From positions 434,001-498,000 of the forward strand of contig NZ_FRBL01000004.1 of assembly GCF_900142605.1 (NCBI RefSeq): a stretch of 64,000 nt of DNA, given 5' to 3'. Numbering within the stretch: the stretch's first letter is position 1; every line of letters starts with the position of its first letter. Positions 44,544-54,366 of the stretch are shown one piece after another. The notes under the pieces are model-generated. The model ran no database searches. It worked only from the letters and a program-made list of their open reading frames with translations, and was not told the origin of the DNA. Position numbers and translations under genes: made by a program. Source of the DNA: Chitinophaga jiangningensis. Lineage in GTDB: Bacteria; Bacteroidota; Bacteroidia; Chitinophagales; Chitinophagaceae.

Positions 44544-44993
44544 ATGAATATGAAAAACACCATTACCCTGGCCGTAGCTGCCCTTGTATGCGGAACACTT
44601 TTCTCCTCCTGCAAGAAAGAAGATAGTAAACCATCCAATGGCTGTGAAATCAGCGTAACCGGCCTGGCAGGCAACTATAAATTAACCGGCCTGCAGTACC
44701 GGGAAAGTGCTGCCAAAACCCCAATCGACTATCTGCCATTCCAGGATGAATGTGAAAAAGATGACCTGTTAACCCTGAAAAGCGACGGCACCTACAACTA
44801 CAAGGACCTCGGTATTCAATGCGATCCCGATGGTAACGATACAGGCAGCTGGGAAATCAAAAACGGTAACCTGGTAATCGACGGTATTGTACACGGCACC
44901 ATTACCGCCTACGACTGTAAAACACTCACCTTTTACATTGAAAACACGCTTGTAAAAGGCGACAGGATGACCACTATCATGACCAAACAATAG
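44544..44993 (+). CDS. Small lipocalin-like lipoprotein
   Basis: A 149-residue lipoprotein (lipobox TLFSSC). The mature part starts with LAGNYKLTGLQYRE, contains LLTLKSDGTYNYKD and GSWEIKNGNLVIDG, and finishes with strands ending MTTIMTKQ. This order matches lipocalin-like small lipoproteins common in Bacteroidota. A ligand is unknown. Four extra cysteines might form disulfides. Single gene before the satellite region. Confidence 0.78.
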   Translation: MNMKNTITLAVAALVCGTLFSSCKKEDSKPSNGCEISVTGLAGNYKLTGLQYRESAAKTPIDYLPFQDECEKDDLLTLKSDGTYNYKDLGIQCDPDGNDTGSWEIKNGNLVIDGIVHGTITAYDCKTLTFYIENTLVKGDRMTTIMTKQ

Positions 44994-45113
44994 CAATCAT
45001 ACCTGCCAACAATGCACACCTCGCGGCGCGCAGCGGGGTTGCTGAGGAAGGTGGGTAAACATGCATAATCTATATCGTATAAAGATTGGTACTGGTGAAG
45101 GTATTGAATAGGA

Positions 45114-45240
45114 TGTTGGAAGTTGGAAGTTGGAAGTCAGGGAGTCAGGGAGTCAGGGAGTCAGGAGTCAGGAGCCAGGAGTCAGGAGTCAGGAGTCGGA
45201 AGCCAGGGAGTTAGAAGCGGGAGCCAGGAGCTGGGAAGGA
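45114..45240. repeat. Minisatellite of 7-9 nt units
   Basis: Repeated GGAGTCAGG and GGAAGT-type units, starting with TTGGAAG copies and decaying into variants such as GGAGCCAGG. Unit length varies by insertion or loss of G. Confidence 0.85.
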
Positions 45241-45258
45241 ATGGTGGAGTATCAGTAA

Positions 45259-45880
45259 TTTACAATAACCGAGGACCTTTTCATCATTGGACGTGGATGG
45301 CAGTGATTACAATAACCGATGACCATTATCATCATTGGAAACATGCCAGTAAGATAACGTTAACCAATAACCGTCCCATCAATCGGCGACGTGGGTGGCA
45401 GTGATTACAATAAGCGAGGACCATAGTCATCAATGGAAACATGCCAGTACGATTACGATAACCAATAACCGTCCAGTCAATCGGCGAAGTGGGTGGCAGT
45501 GATTACAATAACCGAGGACCACAGTCATCAATGGAAACATGCCAGTAAGATAACGTTAACCAATAACCGTCCCATCAATCGGCGACGTGGATGGCAGTGA
45601 TTACAATAACCGAGGACCATAGTCATCAATGGAAACATGCCAGTAAGATAACGTTAACCAATAACCGTCCCATCAATCGGCGACGTGGGTGGCAGTGATT
45701 ACAATAACCGATGACCATAGTCATCAATGGAAACATGCCAGTAAGATAACGTTAACCAACAACCGTCCCATCAATCGGCGACGTGGGTGGCAGTGATTAC
45801 AATAACCGATGACCATAGTCATCAATGGAAACATGCCAGTAAGATAACGATAACCAATAACCGTCCAGTCAATCGGCGAA
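45259..45880. repeat. Six tandem 98-bp satellite units plus a partial unit
   Basis: Complete units begin at 45293, 45391, 45489, 45587, 45685 and 45783, each exactly 98 bp, with only a few substitutions between them. A partial unit of about 34 bp precedes them. Each unit is itself two diverged halves of 49 bp that share CAGT, TAACC, ACC and CATCAAT in the same order. Length 98 is not a multiple of three, so it is not a coding repeat. Confidence 0.93.
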
Positions 45881-46023
45881 GTGACAGTACCATGCCTTCA
45901 CTAATAATCCTTGCCAAGGAATAAAAATTCTATTGTCAGCGAGGCTTCATTTCTTTACCGATCACAGGCAACATAACCTACCAGGCAGCAAAGCTACCTA
46001 CCTTTAAGCCTATGCCGCATACT

Positions 46024-46599
46024 CTACACCAGCAACCTTCCCCTAAAACCCCGCACTCCATAATAAGAAGACGCCCCATTATGATAAATAAAAACATGGT
46101 TATACCGACGATCCCCAAACAAAGCACCACCCAGCTTCCTGATCTCCTTTGGCGTCGCCACCCAGCTGGAAGTTTTCAAATCAAATTCCCCCAACTCCTG
46201 CAAATGTCTGTACTGATCCTCCGTTAACAAACTTATCCCCATCGCCTCCGCCATCGCCACTGCACTATCACCCGGCTTATGCTCCTTACGCGACGCCAAC
46301 GCCTCCGCATCATAACACACGTTCCGACGCTCCTTCGGCGTCTCCGCCGAACAATCACAAAAAATAATCGCGCCCGTTGCCTCATCCCGACCAACCACAT
46401 CCGGCTCTCCACCGGTTTCCTCCATCTGCTGCAACGACCAGCACTTACCAGGTGCAGCATCCAGCCGCTCCTGCACCGCATCCCAGGTGATTCCTTTATG
46501 CCGCAACGCATTCTTCTCAAAACGGGTTTGAAGCGTATTTAACAACGCCTCGCGCTCTAAGGCTGATAGGTGGTTTCCAGTGGATTTACTTTTTGCCAT
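46024..46599 (-). CDS. DUF4256-family protein
   Basis: A 191-residue cytoplasmic protein from ATG 46599; an upstream extension to 46641 is less likely. The sequence matches DUF4256 well: helix LLNTLQTRFEKN, then ALRHKGITWDAVQERL, GGEPDVVGRDEATGAIIFCDCSAE, LLTEDQYRHLQELGEFDLKTSSW, and the end GDRRYNHVFIYHNGA followed by YYGVRGFRG. No activity is established for this family. The gene stands alone. Confidence 0.9.
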   Translation of the reverse strand: MAKSKSTGNHLSALEREALLNTLQTRFEKNALRHKGITWDAVQERLDAAPGKCWSLQQMEETGGEPDVVGRDEATGAIIFCDCSAETPKERRNVCYDAEALASRKEHKPGDSAVAMAEAMGISLLTEDQYRHLQELGEFDLKTSSWVATPKEIRKLGGALFGDRRYNHVFIYHNGASSYYGVRGFRGRLLV

Positions 46600-46718
46600 A
46601 GCATACAGTTTTATAGGTGGAACACCAGACAGACTCAGCAAATTGCCGCGCCCACCTGCTTATACGAAATTATAATTTTAAAATAGGCTTCCAAAACATC
46701 TCCTCCCCTAAAATAAAA

Positions 46719-46745
46719 TTGCCCGCCAGCTTTGCTGGCAGGCAA
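46719..46745 (-). terminator. Terminator of the SusD/thioredoxin operon
   Basis: A 12-bp stem with one mismatch (GCCAGC TTT GCTGGC core) 23 bp after the stop codon of the thioredoxin-like gene, bounded by A- and T-rich runs. Confidence 0.7.
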
Positions 46746-46768
46746 TCTCACTATAATAAAATTTCACG

Positions 46769-47929
46769 CTACTTTCCAAATACCTCCTTCAGCTTCACAT
46801 CCACATCCTTACTATCCCCTATCCAGCGTCCAATGATACGCCCCTCCTTGTCCAATAAAATCTTAGTCGGAAACGCTGAAATACCATAAGCAGTCACCGC
46901 ATCAAACTGCGCTATACCCTCATTATTCAGCACATTCACCCAGTTAATACCATCCTGCTCAATAGCCTCCAGCCATCCCTTGCGGTTCTTCTCCAGGTCG
47001 GAGCCATTTTCAGAAGCGATCCCCACAATCTCCAAACCATCCGCCTTATATTTACTGTATAACTCTTTCAGGTGAGGATGCGATGCGCGACAAGGATGAC
47101 ACCAGGTACCCCAGAAATCCAATAACACATAGCGACCTTTCAGCGTAGCCAGACTCACCTCCTGCCCGTTCATATCTTTCTTACGCAAGTCTATAGCCGT
47201 TTTACCAATGGCTGTAGCTTCCAGGCTTTTAATCTTATCTCCTACAATGCGGCCATAATAACTTCGCTGCGCATCAGGGCCCAACTTGTTGTAAGCCAGC
47301 TTCAGCGTGTCCTCCGGCATAAATACGTGGGTGCGGTACAGATAGTACATACTCAGGATCGAATTGGGATATTGCGCCGTAAACGACTGCTGCAACGCAC
47401 GCTCCTCTTCCGCATTGGCATAGTTGATTTTACCGGCTATCTTCCTGAAACCAGGTGTAGTACCGGGAGTATACTCCCCAGCCGCTTTACAGATAGCCGT
47501 CCACGTAGCCTCCTCCATCTTTTGCTGCGCCGGACGGATAGCCTCCCATTCCTTATTACCTCTCCCTCCCTTTACACTCGCTGCAAAAATTTTATCTGCA
47601 TCCCCACTGATAGTAATCACCTCATTGGATAATACAAATGACAGGTAAGGTGCCGGAAGCGTTTCCCCATCCACACGCAACTCCAGCGCCGGATTACCTT
47701 TCAGACTTAATGATGCTATCACCGCCTCACTAACGGAACCCTTCATCACCATATACCCCTTTTCCAGGGTATACGTACTGTCTACCTTTCGCTTATTTCC
47801 CTCAACATACACCAGCCATGGCATATAATTTTTATTATTACTGAGCTTTATTTTCAGTGTATACCCTTTCTGGGCAAAGCTCACAGCCGCCATCACCAGG
47901 CAACTGAGTAACAAAAAATACTTCTTCAT
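46769..47929 (-). CDS. Exported TlpA-like thioredoxin with DUF4369-type N-terminus
   Basis: A 386-residue protein with a signal peptide (1-20). The N-terminal 230 residues form a strand-rich and helical region as in DUF4369 proteins. The thioredoxin domain spans about 242-386, with active-site Cys277 and Cys280 in GTWCHPC and the cis-Pro in SAFPTKILLD. It should act as a thiol-disulfide reductase in the periplasm. It ends the operon FecR, SusC, SusD and itself, 27 bp from SusD; such thioredoxins are frequent last genes in SusCD operons and may serve folding of secreted proteins. Confidence 0.92.
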   Translation of the reverse strand: MKKYFLLLSCLVMAAVSFAQKGYTLKIKLSNNKNYMPWLVYVEGNKRKVDSTYTLEKGYMVMKGSVSEAVIASLSLKGNPALELRVDGETLPAPYLSFVLSNEVITISGDADKIFAASVKGGRGNKEWEAIRPAQQKMEEATWTAICKAAGEYTPGTTPGFRKIAGKINYANAEEERALQQSFTAQYPNSILSMYYLYRTHVFMPEDTLKLAYNKLGPDAQRSYYGRIVGDKIKSLEATAIGKTAIDLRKKDMNGQEVSLATLKGRYVLLDFWGTWCHPCRASHPHLKELYSKYKADGLEIVGIASENGSDLEKNRKGWLEAIEQDGINWVNVLNNEGIAQFDAVTAYGISAFPTKILLDKEGRIIGRWIGDSKDVDVKLKEVFGK

Positions 47930-47956
47930 CGCAGATTGTTTTTAATGATTGGTTTA

Positions 47957-49429
47957 TTACGGATTGTTGGTCATGCCCGGATTGTTGTCCATCACATAAA
48001 TCGGAAAACGCATCGTAAGCCGGTCCGGCTTCAGTGTATACGTACTGGTTATATTACCTTTAATATCAATTACCTGATGAGTATGGCCAATAGTACCTGC
48101 AAAATCCGGGTCCACCGACAACCGGCGCATATCAAACCAACGGTGACCCGTTACCGCCATCTCCCGGATGCGTTCTTCCATGATATACTTCACCAACGCT
48201 ACCTTGTCGGCAACAATAGCAGCAGGTACCGGCGCATCCGCAGCGGATACACGGGTCAACCTGAAGTTCTTCAAATCCTCGGCAGCTTCGGCAGTTTGCC
48301 CCAGGCGTGCTTTACACTCGGCCGCCAACAGGTATACATCAGGCACGGTTACCCCAAAATTGGCGTACGACTGCCCCCAAGCACGCATCATGCCGTTAGG
48401 ATAAGTTTCAAACGTCAGCCAGGTTTGCGGACTGTAAAACTTTAACCGCTCATCGCTGGCAGTAAACAGCGCTGCGGTAGCCGGACTCAATATCACACCA
48501 TCCAGGCCGGAAGCATACATCCTCGTAGCGGATTTCATGTAAGCCACTTCCTTATCCAGATCCACCATCAGGCGACTGGGACCATACATAGGATCAATAG
48601 GCAGGAAAGTACCACCAGTCGCAAACTCCTTATGATAATCATATAACCCCACATTGGTAGTTGCCGCCGGCAACGAAGCAATAAATGCATTCAGTAACGG
48701 TGCTGCTTTCTCCCACTGTTGCATAAACACATATGCCTTACCCAAAATCGCCTGCGCAGAAGGCCTTGCAGCCCTTGCCCTGTTGCTGATATTTGCCGGC
48801 AACAATGGTATCGCCTCCGTCAGATCGGCAATAATCTGATCATACAACTGCTGTACCGTAGCCCTGGTAAAAGTCGTTTGCGTTACATCTGCATTCATGA
48901 ACAGCGGCGAAGCCAGGTCAGTTTTGGCTGTAGCCGCATTGTAAGGCTTCCCGTACAGGTTTACCAGGATAAAATTCACCCAGGCCCTGCCGGCCAATGC
49001 TTCAGCAAGAATAGATTTCTTTTGTGCTTCGGTACCTCCGGTGGAACTCATCACTTCTTTGATCACTTTGTTGTAGAGGTAAATCTGCTTCACCATCGTA
49101 GCAATCTCGGAGTCGGTGTTAGTCGACAGGTAAATGTCATCTGCCCACTTAAAAGCTTCCTGGTCCGCTAACGACATAATACCAAAGCCCAGCGTGTTAA
49201 AATTGGGCGAACCCGTCACTTCATCTCCCATAACCCCGGGAGAAAAAGTCTGAAACTGATGCAGAGACGACTGATTGAGGATCAGGTCATAGTCGGCAGT
49301 CTTCTGCGCAATCAGTTTACCCTTAGGCGTTACCTCCAGAAAATCCTTTTTGCAACTCATCGGCACCAGGCCTATAATAGAAAGTGAAAGTGCTAGTATA
49401 TTTTTTGCAACCTTTTTCATGCAGATCAT
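47957..49429 (-). CDS. SusD/RagB-family lipoprotein
   Basis: A 490-residue lipoprotein; a second ATG at 49420 (MKKVAKNILAL) begins the signal peptide and is a likely true start. Lipobox GLVPMSC. The mature protein opens with KKDFLEVTPKGKLIAQKTADYD and has the family block near its C-terminus (EERIREMAVTGHRWFDMRRL). It is the surface binding partner of the SusC protein encoded 1 bp upstream of its possible first start. Many homologues with the same partners (STN-type SusC, TlpA) take up peptides or glycans; the substrate is not clear. Confidence 0.93.
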   Translation of the reverse strand: MICMKKVAKNILALSLSIIGLVPMSCKKDFLEVTPKGKLIAQKTADYDLILNQSSLHQFQTFSPGVMGDEVTGSPNFNTLGFGIMSLADQEAFKWADDIYLSTNTDSEIATMVKQIYLYNKVIKEVMSSTGGTEAQKKSILAEALAGRAWVNFILVNLYGKPYNAATAKTDLASPLFMNADVTQTTFTRATVQQLYDQIIADLTEAIPLLPANISNRARAARPSAQAILGKAYVFMQQWEKAAPLLNAFIASLPAATTNVGLYDYHKEFATGGTFLPIDPMYGPSRLMVDLDKEVAYMKSATRMYASGLDGVILSPATAALFTASDERLKFYSPQTWLTFETYPNGMMRAWGQSYANFGVTVPDVYLLAAECKARLGQTAEAAEDLKNFRLTRVSAADAPVPAAIVADKVALVKYIMEERIREMAVTGHRWFDMRRLSVDPDFAGTIGHTHQVIDIKGNITSTYTLKPDRLTMRFPIYVMDNNPGMTNNP

Positions 49430-49430
49430 T

Positions 49431-52400
49431 TTAGAGCGTTAAGTGAGCGCCAATGGTGATGGCTTTCTGGTTAAATGGCATCGCACTGGAAGCACCGGTG
49501 GCTGTACTGTTGGAAAACTCCGGATCAAGGCCATACTTATTTCCTTTCCACAGCATCACATTGGAAAGCTGCGCCCGGAAAGAGAGTCCTTCCGCGCGAA
49601 TCATACGCAGCACTTTCTGTGGCACCTGGTAAGAGAGGGTAATATCCCGTACCTTGATATATGAAGCATCCACAACATTTACATCTCCCTTAGTATAATA
49701 ACCCGTAAACCTGCGGGTACTACTGGTAGAGGAATTGGCAATAAAACCAGGAATATTGGTAATTTTCTCATCGCCAGGCTGCTTCCAGCGGTTGGCAAAT
49801 TCCTCATGAATATTACCGCTCCTGAAATTCAGTGCCGATATGTTTACCGTGCCGGAATACAGGGTATTCATACTTCTGTACATCACGTTGCCCATGTTGA
49901 AAATCGTATTGACCGACAGTGTAAACCCTTTGTAGTTAAACATATTCGCGAATCCACCACTCCACAAAGGTTGATATACCCCTTTAAACACAATGTCTTC
50001 CGGCTTGGTCACGTTCTGCGCTTTGGTTACTTTTCCATCGGCCAGCTGGATCTGCGGGTCACCCATTCCATCCAGGCCTGCGTATTTGTACGTAAACACA
50101 GAAAACGCAGGATAGCCTGCCACATAGTTTTTGCCCACCAGCTGATCACCACGTGTAATCGGCGCCGTTAGCAGGCCCAGGTTAGTCAGCTTATTTTTGT
50201 TATAGGAGAGATTCAGCGTACTGCTCCAGATAAAATTGCCCGTTTGCACGTTAATGGAATTAAGTGCTACATCTATCCCTTTGTTATTCAGCGATCCCAC
50301 GTTACCGTAGATATAATTGGCGCCTGCAAGCGGATTCACAGGCAGGTTGCCCAGGAGGTTTTCGGTATTTTTTTTATACAAATCAATGGAACCATTCAAA
50401 CGGCCGTGTAGCACACCGAAGTCGATTCCCAGATTATACGTTTTGGTACTTTCCCATGTAAGGTCGGGATTGCTCAGCGTGGCAATGGCCAGCGCCTGCC
50501 CTCCGGGCACATATCTCACGATGGAAGGGTTAAAAATATCGTAGGAAGATGCAGAGCCGGGCCTGGGCGACATGCCCGTAAGCCCATAGGTTGCCCGTAT
50601 GCTCAGCGCATCAATCCATGTGAGCTGCTGAATGAAAGCCTCATTGGCCATATTCCATTTGCCACCCACACTCCACACCGGCTTACGCTGTGCGGATTTA
50701 TTTAGTCCAAACAGGTTACTCTGGTCGTTTCTCCAACTGGCATTCAGGTTATACTTACGGTTAAACATATACGCCACATTGCCATAATAGGAAGTAAAGC
50801 GCGACAGCGGCACCGACTCGGACTCACCAAAGTAGGCTCCACTCTCACTATCACCGGCGGATAATTTGGAGCTTACTTTATCAATCTGGTTCGGTAATAT
50901 CGGATACATCACACCGGTGGTAGTCAGGGTTTTGTAATCCAGCACCGGAAAGGTTTGCATATCCACATCATACCCGTATACGGTGCTTCTGTTCATGATC
51001 GTTCTTTGCTGCTGCGCTTCTGCGCCGGCCAGCGCTGTCAGCTGATGTTTGCCACCTCTCCAGCTCTGATCATAGTGAAGTTGATTTCTCACCACCCAAT
51101 TATCCAGGGAAGAATTATAAACCGTATACTTGCCACCTTTGGTAGGCATGTTATAAGTCACCGTACCATTACTGGCCGCCACCGCGTAATTAAGTATATT
51201 CACCCGTTGCAGGTAATTACTAACGTCGTCGTATAAACGGCGCCTGCCGGATTCCTTGATGTAGCCGTACATTCCCTCGAAGCTCAATCCCTTATACAGC
51301 TTTACGGTAAGGCCGGTATTAAACCTGCCGCTAAACGTATTACTTTTCGTATAGCCGGTATTGGCATTCCCGATAGGGTTATAATTCATATCAATTTTAC
51401 CGGTCTTTTCAATATCAGGACGCTGCCTTTCACTCAGATACCCCATGAATGGCATATCAATCGGACTACCATTGCCATCCCTGAAAAGCTCGTAAGGGAT
51501 ATAACGGTTATCAGCGGTAACGGACCGGTTATCCGTCGTATTGTTATTGGTAAGATCCGCGCTCACAAATACTTTCAGCCATTTATTAAAAGTAAAGTCC
51601 TGGCGGGTGTTCAGCTTAAAGGTTTTATCGCTGCTGCCGGGGGTATAGGACTTATTATCGGTATAGGAAAAAGAGTTGTAGAACTGATGCTTTTCAGAAC
51701 CGCCGCTCACCGCTACTGTTTGGTTGGTAAGCAGGGCCGGGCGGTACAAATCTCCAATAGAGGAAAGATTGCTGATGCGGGACAGGCTATCCAGCCTGGC
51801 GTTGCCTTGCTCCTGCGTGAGTGCACCGCGACTCATATCATATAATATCTGCCGGTCCGGCGCAAGGCCGTATACGGAGTTTAGCGGATCATAAGTCGTA
51901 GCGCGGGTATACGGCATATATACGGGGTCAAATGCCTCTTTAGCTGCCTGGATATACTGGCTGCTGTTCATCATTGGGAAGTAATCGTATTGCGGTTTTC
52001 CCTGGAAGCTCACAAATCCGTCGTAGCTCACTTTGAGTTTACCCGCCTTTCCTTTTTTGGTGGTGATAACGATCACACCATTGGAAGCTCTCGCCCCCCA
52101 GATGCTCGCTGCTGTAGCATCTTTCAGTACGGTAATATCTGCCACATCCTGCGGATTAATGGTCCCGATCCGGCTAACGTCGATGGCTATACCATCCACT
52201 ACTACCAACGGGTTTTTATCGGAGTTGACGGTGTTCAGGCCACGGATGAGAAAAGTATTTCCATCGGTGGTAGCACTGGGTGAGTTGTTGATAACCAGGC
52301 CGGGAATCTGCCCATCCAATCGTTGCAGAATGTTCATACTGGTAGAACGGTCTGCAATGACTTTCATGTCGGGTTTGGAATAGGAGCCGGCACTGCGCTC

Positions 52401-53063
52401 TTTGGAAATGGTTTGGTAACCGGTGGAAACGGCCACATTCACCTCATTGAGCGCTGTCACTTTTGTGCGAAGGGTAATGGTTGCCAGGTCGCCTTTTCCG
52501 TTGAGTTTAATTTCCATTATCTCTACGTTCAGGCCGGAAAACATTAAAACTCCGTTTGGCGCCACGTCATTGATGGCAAAGCGGCCATCACCAGCGGATA
52601 CGGCGCCTTTCGACTTCCCTTTTTCCTGGATACTTACGCCGGAAACGGGCATGCCGTTTTCATCTTTCACCACACCCATTACATCAATCATGGAAGCAAT
52701 CGTGGTATCTTTCACCACCACGGTTTTGGCCACAATTGCATAGGTAAGCGGCTGGTTTTTGAAGATGATACGGAGCACGTCCTGCAACGGCATTTCTTTT
52801 ACATCCAGCGATACGGGAGATGACTTTCTCAACATGGCGTCGTTGTAAAAAAACTGGTACCCGCTTTGCCGCTTCAGCTCCGGCAGTACGCTCGAAAGCG
52901 GCTGCTGTTTAGCATTGATACTGATCGACTGTGCCAATAGTGCCTGCGTAGAAAAGGTTAGCACTACCAACAATAACATCGCACGCCTGCATTGTTTGCG
53001 TGACAGCATAGCCCTTTTGCCCATTTTTTGCGGACAGGTTGTTCCCTTAGCAGATGACTGCAT
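49431..53063 (-). CDS. SusC-family TonB-dependent transporter with STN domain
   Basis: A 1210-residue outer-membrane transporter. Possible starts are ATG 53063 or internal ATGs about 14-19 codons later, which give a shorter signal peptide. STN domain at about 45-120 (LSSVLPELKRQSGYQFFYND), carboxypeptidase-D-like domain at about 130-205, plug with INILQRLDGQIPGLVINNSP and TFLIRGLNTVN, and a large barrel ending GAHLTL. STN fits signalling through the FecR protein encoded 65 bp upstream. Operon order: FecR, SusC, SusD, thioredoxin. Confidence 0.95.
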   Translation of the reverse strand: MQSSAKGTTCPQKMGKRAMLSRKQCRRAMLLLVVLTFSTQALLAQSISINAKQQPLSSVLPELKRQSGYQFFYNDAMLRKSSPVSLDVKEMPLQDVLRIIFKNQPLTYAIVAKTVVVKDTTIASMIDVMGVVKDENGMPVSGVSIQEKGKSKGAVSAGDGRFAINDVAPNGVLMFSGLNVEIMEIKLNGKGDLATITLRTKVTALNEVNVAVSTGYQTISKERSAGSYSKPDMKVIADRSTSMNILQRLDGQIPGLVINNSPSATTDGNTFLIRGLNTVNSDKNPLVVVDGIAIDVSRIGTINPQDVADITVLKDATAASIWGARASNGVIVITTKKGKAGKLKVSYDGFVSFQGKPQYDYFPMMNSSQYIQAAKEAFDPVYMPYTRATTYDPLNSVYGLAPDRQILYDMSRGALTQEQGNARLDSLSRISNLSSIGDLYRPALLTNQTVAVSGGSEKHQFYNSFSYTDNKSYTPGSSDKTFKLNTRQDFTFNKWLKVFVSADLTNNNTTDNRSVTADNRYIPYELFRDGNGSPIDMPFMGYLSERQRPDIEKTGKIDMNYNPIGNANTGYTKSNTFSGRFNTGLTVKLYKGLSFEGMYGYIKESGRRRLYDDVSNYLQRVNILNYAVAASNGTVTYNMPTKGGKYTVYNSSLDNWVVRNQLHYDQSWRGGKHQLTALAGAEAQQQRTIMNRSTVYGYDVDMQTFPVLDYKTLTTTGVMYPILPNQIDKVSSKLSAGDSESGAYFGESESVPLSRFTSYYGNVAYMFNRKYNLNASWRNDQSNLFGLNKSAQRKPVWSVGGKWNMANEAFIQQLTWIDALSIRATYGLTGMSPRPGSASSYDIFNPSIVRYVPGGQALAIATLSNPDLTWESTKTYNLGIDFGVLHGRLNGSIDLYKKNTENLLGNLPVNPLAGANYIYGNVGSLNNKGIDVALNSINVQTGNFIWSSTLNLSYNKNKLTNLGLLTAPITRGDQLVGKNYVAGYPAFSVFTYKYAGLDGMGDPQIQLADGKVTKAQNVTKPEDIVFKGVYQPLWSGGFANMFNYKGFTLSVNTIFNMGNVMYRSMNTLYSGTVNISALNFRSGNIHEEFANRWKQPGDEKITNIPGFIANSSTSSTRRFTGYYTKGDVNVVDASYIKVRDITLSYQVPQKVLRMIRAEGLSFRAQLSNVMLWKGNKYGLDPEFSNSTATGASSAMPFNQKAITIGAHLTL

Positions 53064-53128
53064 AATTTTGGTTGGTTTTAGACTTATAAAATTTTGGTCG
53101 AATACGGTGCGTCGGCCTGTTCCGGATA

Positions 53129-54292
53129 CTACCTGGATAACACCGTTAATTTTCTTCCTTCCAGTTTGAAATGAATACGGCTCATTTCGAGAATAGTCAG
53201 TAATTCGGTTAATGTAATCGTGCGACTAAAGCCACCGGTAAAGGTATCGGTTGGTTTAGCGCCCTCGTACACAATGTCGATATCGTACCATCTTGCTACA
53301 TCCTGCATTACATGGGTAAGGCTACGGCTCTTATATTCGAAATTGCCGTCCTTCCATGCGATGGCTTCCGAAATGGCAGCATTGCCATTCACATTAATGT
53401 CGTTACCTGATAAAACAGCTTGTTGCCCTGGTAAGAGCACTTTGTTACTGCTGCCGTTGCTGACTCTAACAGAACCGGCTACCAGCGTCACTTCCAGGTC
53501 AGCTTCTTCATAAGCTTTCACGTTGAAAGATGTTCCTAATACTACTATACTTTTTTGCTCATTTTTAACGATAAACGGCCGGGCTGCATCTGCCGCAATT
53601 TCAAACCAGGCCTGCCCATGCACCTGTACTTTCCGCTTGTCTGCCGGGAATCCCACCGGATAGGTGATTGTAGAGCCGGCATCGAGGATCACCAGTGATC
53701 CGTCGGAGAGTCGCAGCGGGTATTGCTGGCCTCTGCGGGTGGTAAGGGTATTATAAATTATTTTTTCGGGAGATGTTGGTGCTCCGTTATACGAAATAGT
53801 TCCGTTGACCGCAGCAACCCGGGTACCTCCCTGTAGGAGCGACAACTGGCTACCAGCACTGTCAAGCGGCACTACCGTGCCATCCGCGAGCGTGAGGGTA
53901 GCCCCGGTTACACCGGGCATTACATCATTTTTAAAGGAAGGATTAGTCACTTTAGCAACCGGCAGCTTTGACGCTGGCGGCTGATGCAGGAAGTAGAACA
54001 ACGCAAAGGCCATAATAATAATGGCGGCTGCAGCGGCCCACAGCGGCTTCAAACGGCGAACCTTGGGCTGCGCCGGCATCTTAGACAGAATACGTTGCAA
54101 GGTTTTCTCACCGCTTACGCCCAGTTGCAGATCTTCCTCCTGACCCCACCATTGCTGCATTTGCTCCGATAAAAAGTCCTCCTCCCCATGGGTAGCCACC
54201 AGCTGCCAGAATTCCTGCAACTCCGCAGCGGAGGCATCTCCGCTGGCATATTTCCCGAACAAATCATGTAATCGTTTCAACTGGTCAGTCAT
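53129..54292 (-). CDS. FecR-family anti-sigma factor
   Basis: A 387-residue protein with a cytoplasmic N-terminal part (1-80), a membrane segment at about 83-103, the FecR domain at about 190-290 (LDAGSTITYPVGF, GQAWFEI, LGTSFNVKAYEE) and a C-terminal DUF4974 domain (GGFSRTITLTELLTILEM). Receives the signal from the STN domain of the SusC protein and controls the sigma factor encoded 74 bp upstream on the same strand. Confidence 0.95.
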   Translation of the reverse strand: MTDQLKRLHDLFGKYASGDASAAELQEFWQLVATHGEEDFLSEQMQQWWGQEEDLQLGVSGEKTLQRILSKMPAQPKVRRLKPLWAAAAAIIIMAFALFYFLHQPPASKLPVAKVTNPSFKNDVMPGVTGATLTLADGTVVPLDSAGSQLSLLQGGTRVAAVNGTISYNGAPTSPEKIIYNTLTTRRGQQYPLRLSDGSLVILDAGSTITYPVGFPADKRKVQVHGQAWFEIAADAARPFIVKNEQKSIVVLGTSFNVKAYEEADLEVTLVAGSVRVSNGSSNKVLLPGQQAVLSGNDINVNGNAAISEAIAWKDGNFEYKSRSLTHVMQDVARWYDIDIVYEGAKPTDTFTGGFSRTITLTELLTILEMSRIHFKLEGRKLTVLSR

Positions 54293-54366
54293 CTTTAGAA
54301 AAGTGGCTTATATATTATAGACGCATGTAAAAAAGCCAGGAGGTATTGGGACAGAAAAAATATTTT

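Larger units (their letters stand above)
44994..46023. other. Repeat-rich intergenic region without genes
   Basis: About 1 kb with no convincing gene. It holds the short GAGTCAGG-type minisatellite at 45114-45240 and six 98-bp satellite units at 45293-45880. Open frames through it only translate the repeats. Confidence 0.8.

Noticed and set aside
45123..45404. 93-aa frame rich in GSQES-type repeats
   Set aside because: It only translates the minisatellite and the first satellite unit; unit lengths are not multiples of three and the frame breaks.
45293..45880. CRISPR-like array
   Set aside because: The whole 98-bp unit is repeated without variable spacers, and no cas gene is in the window.
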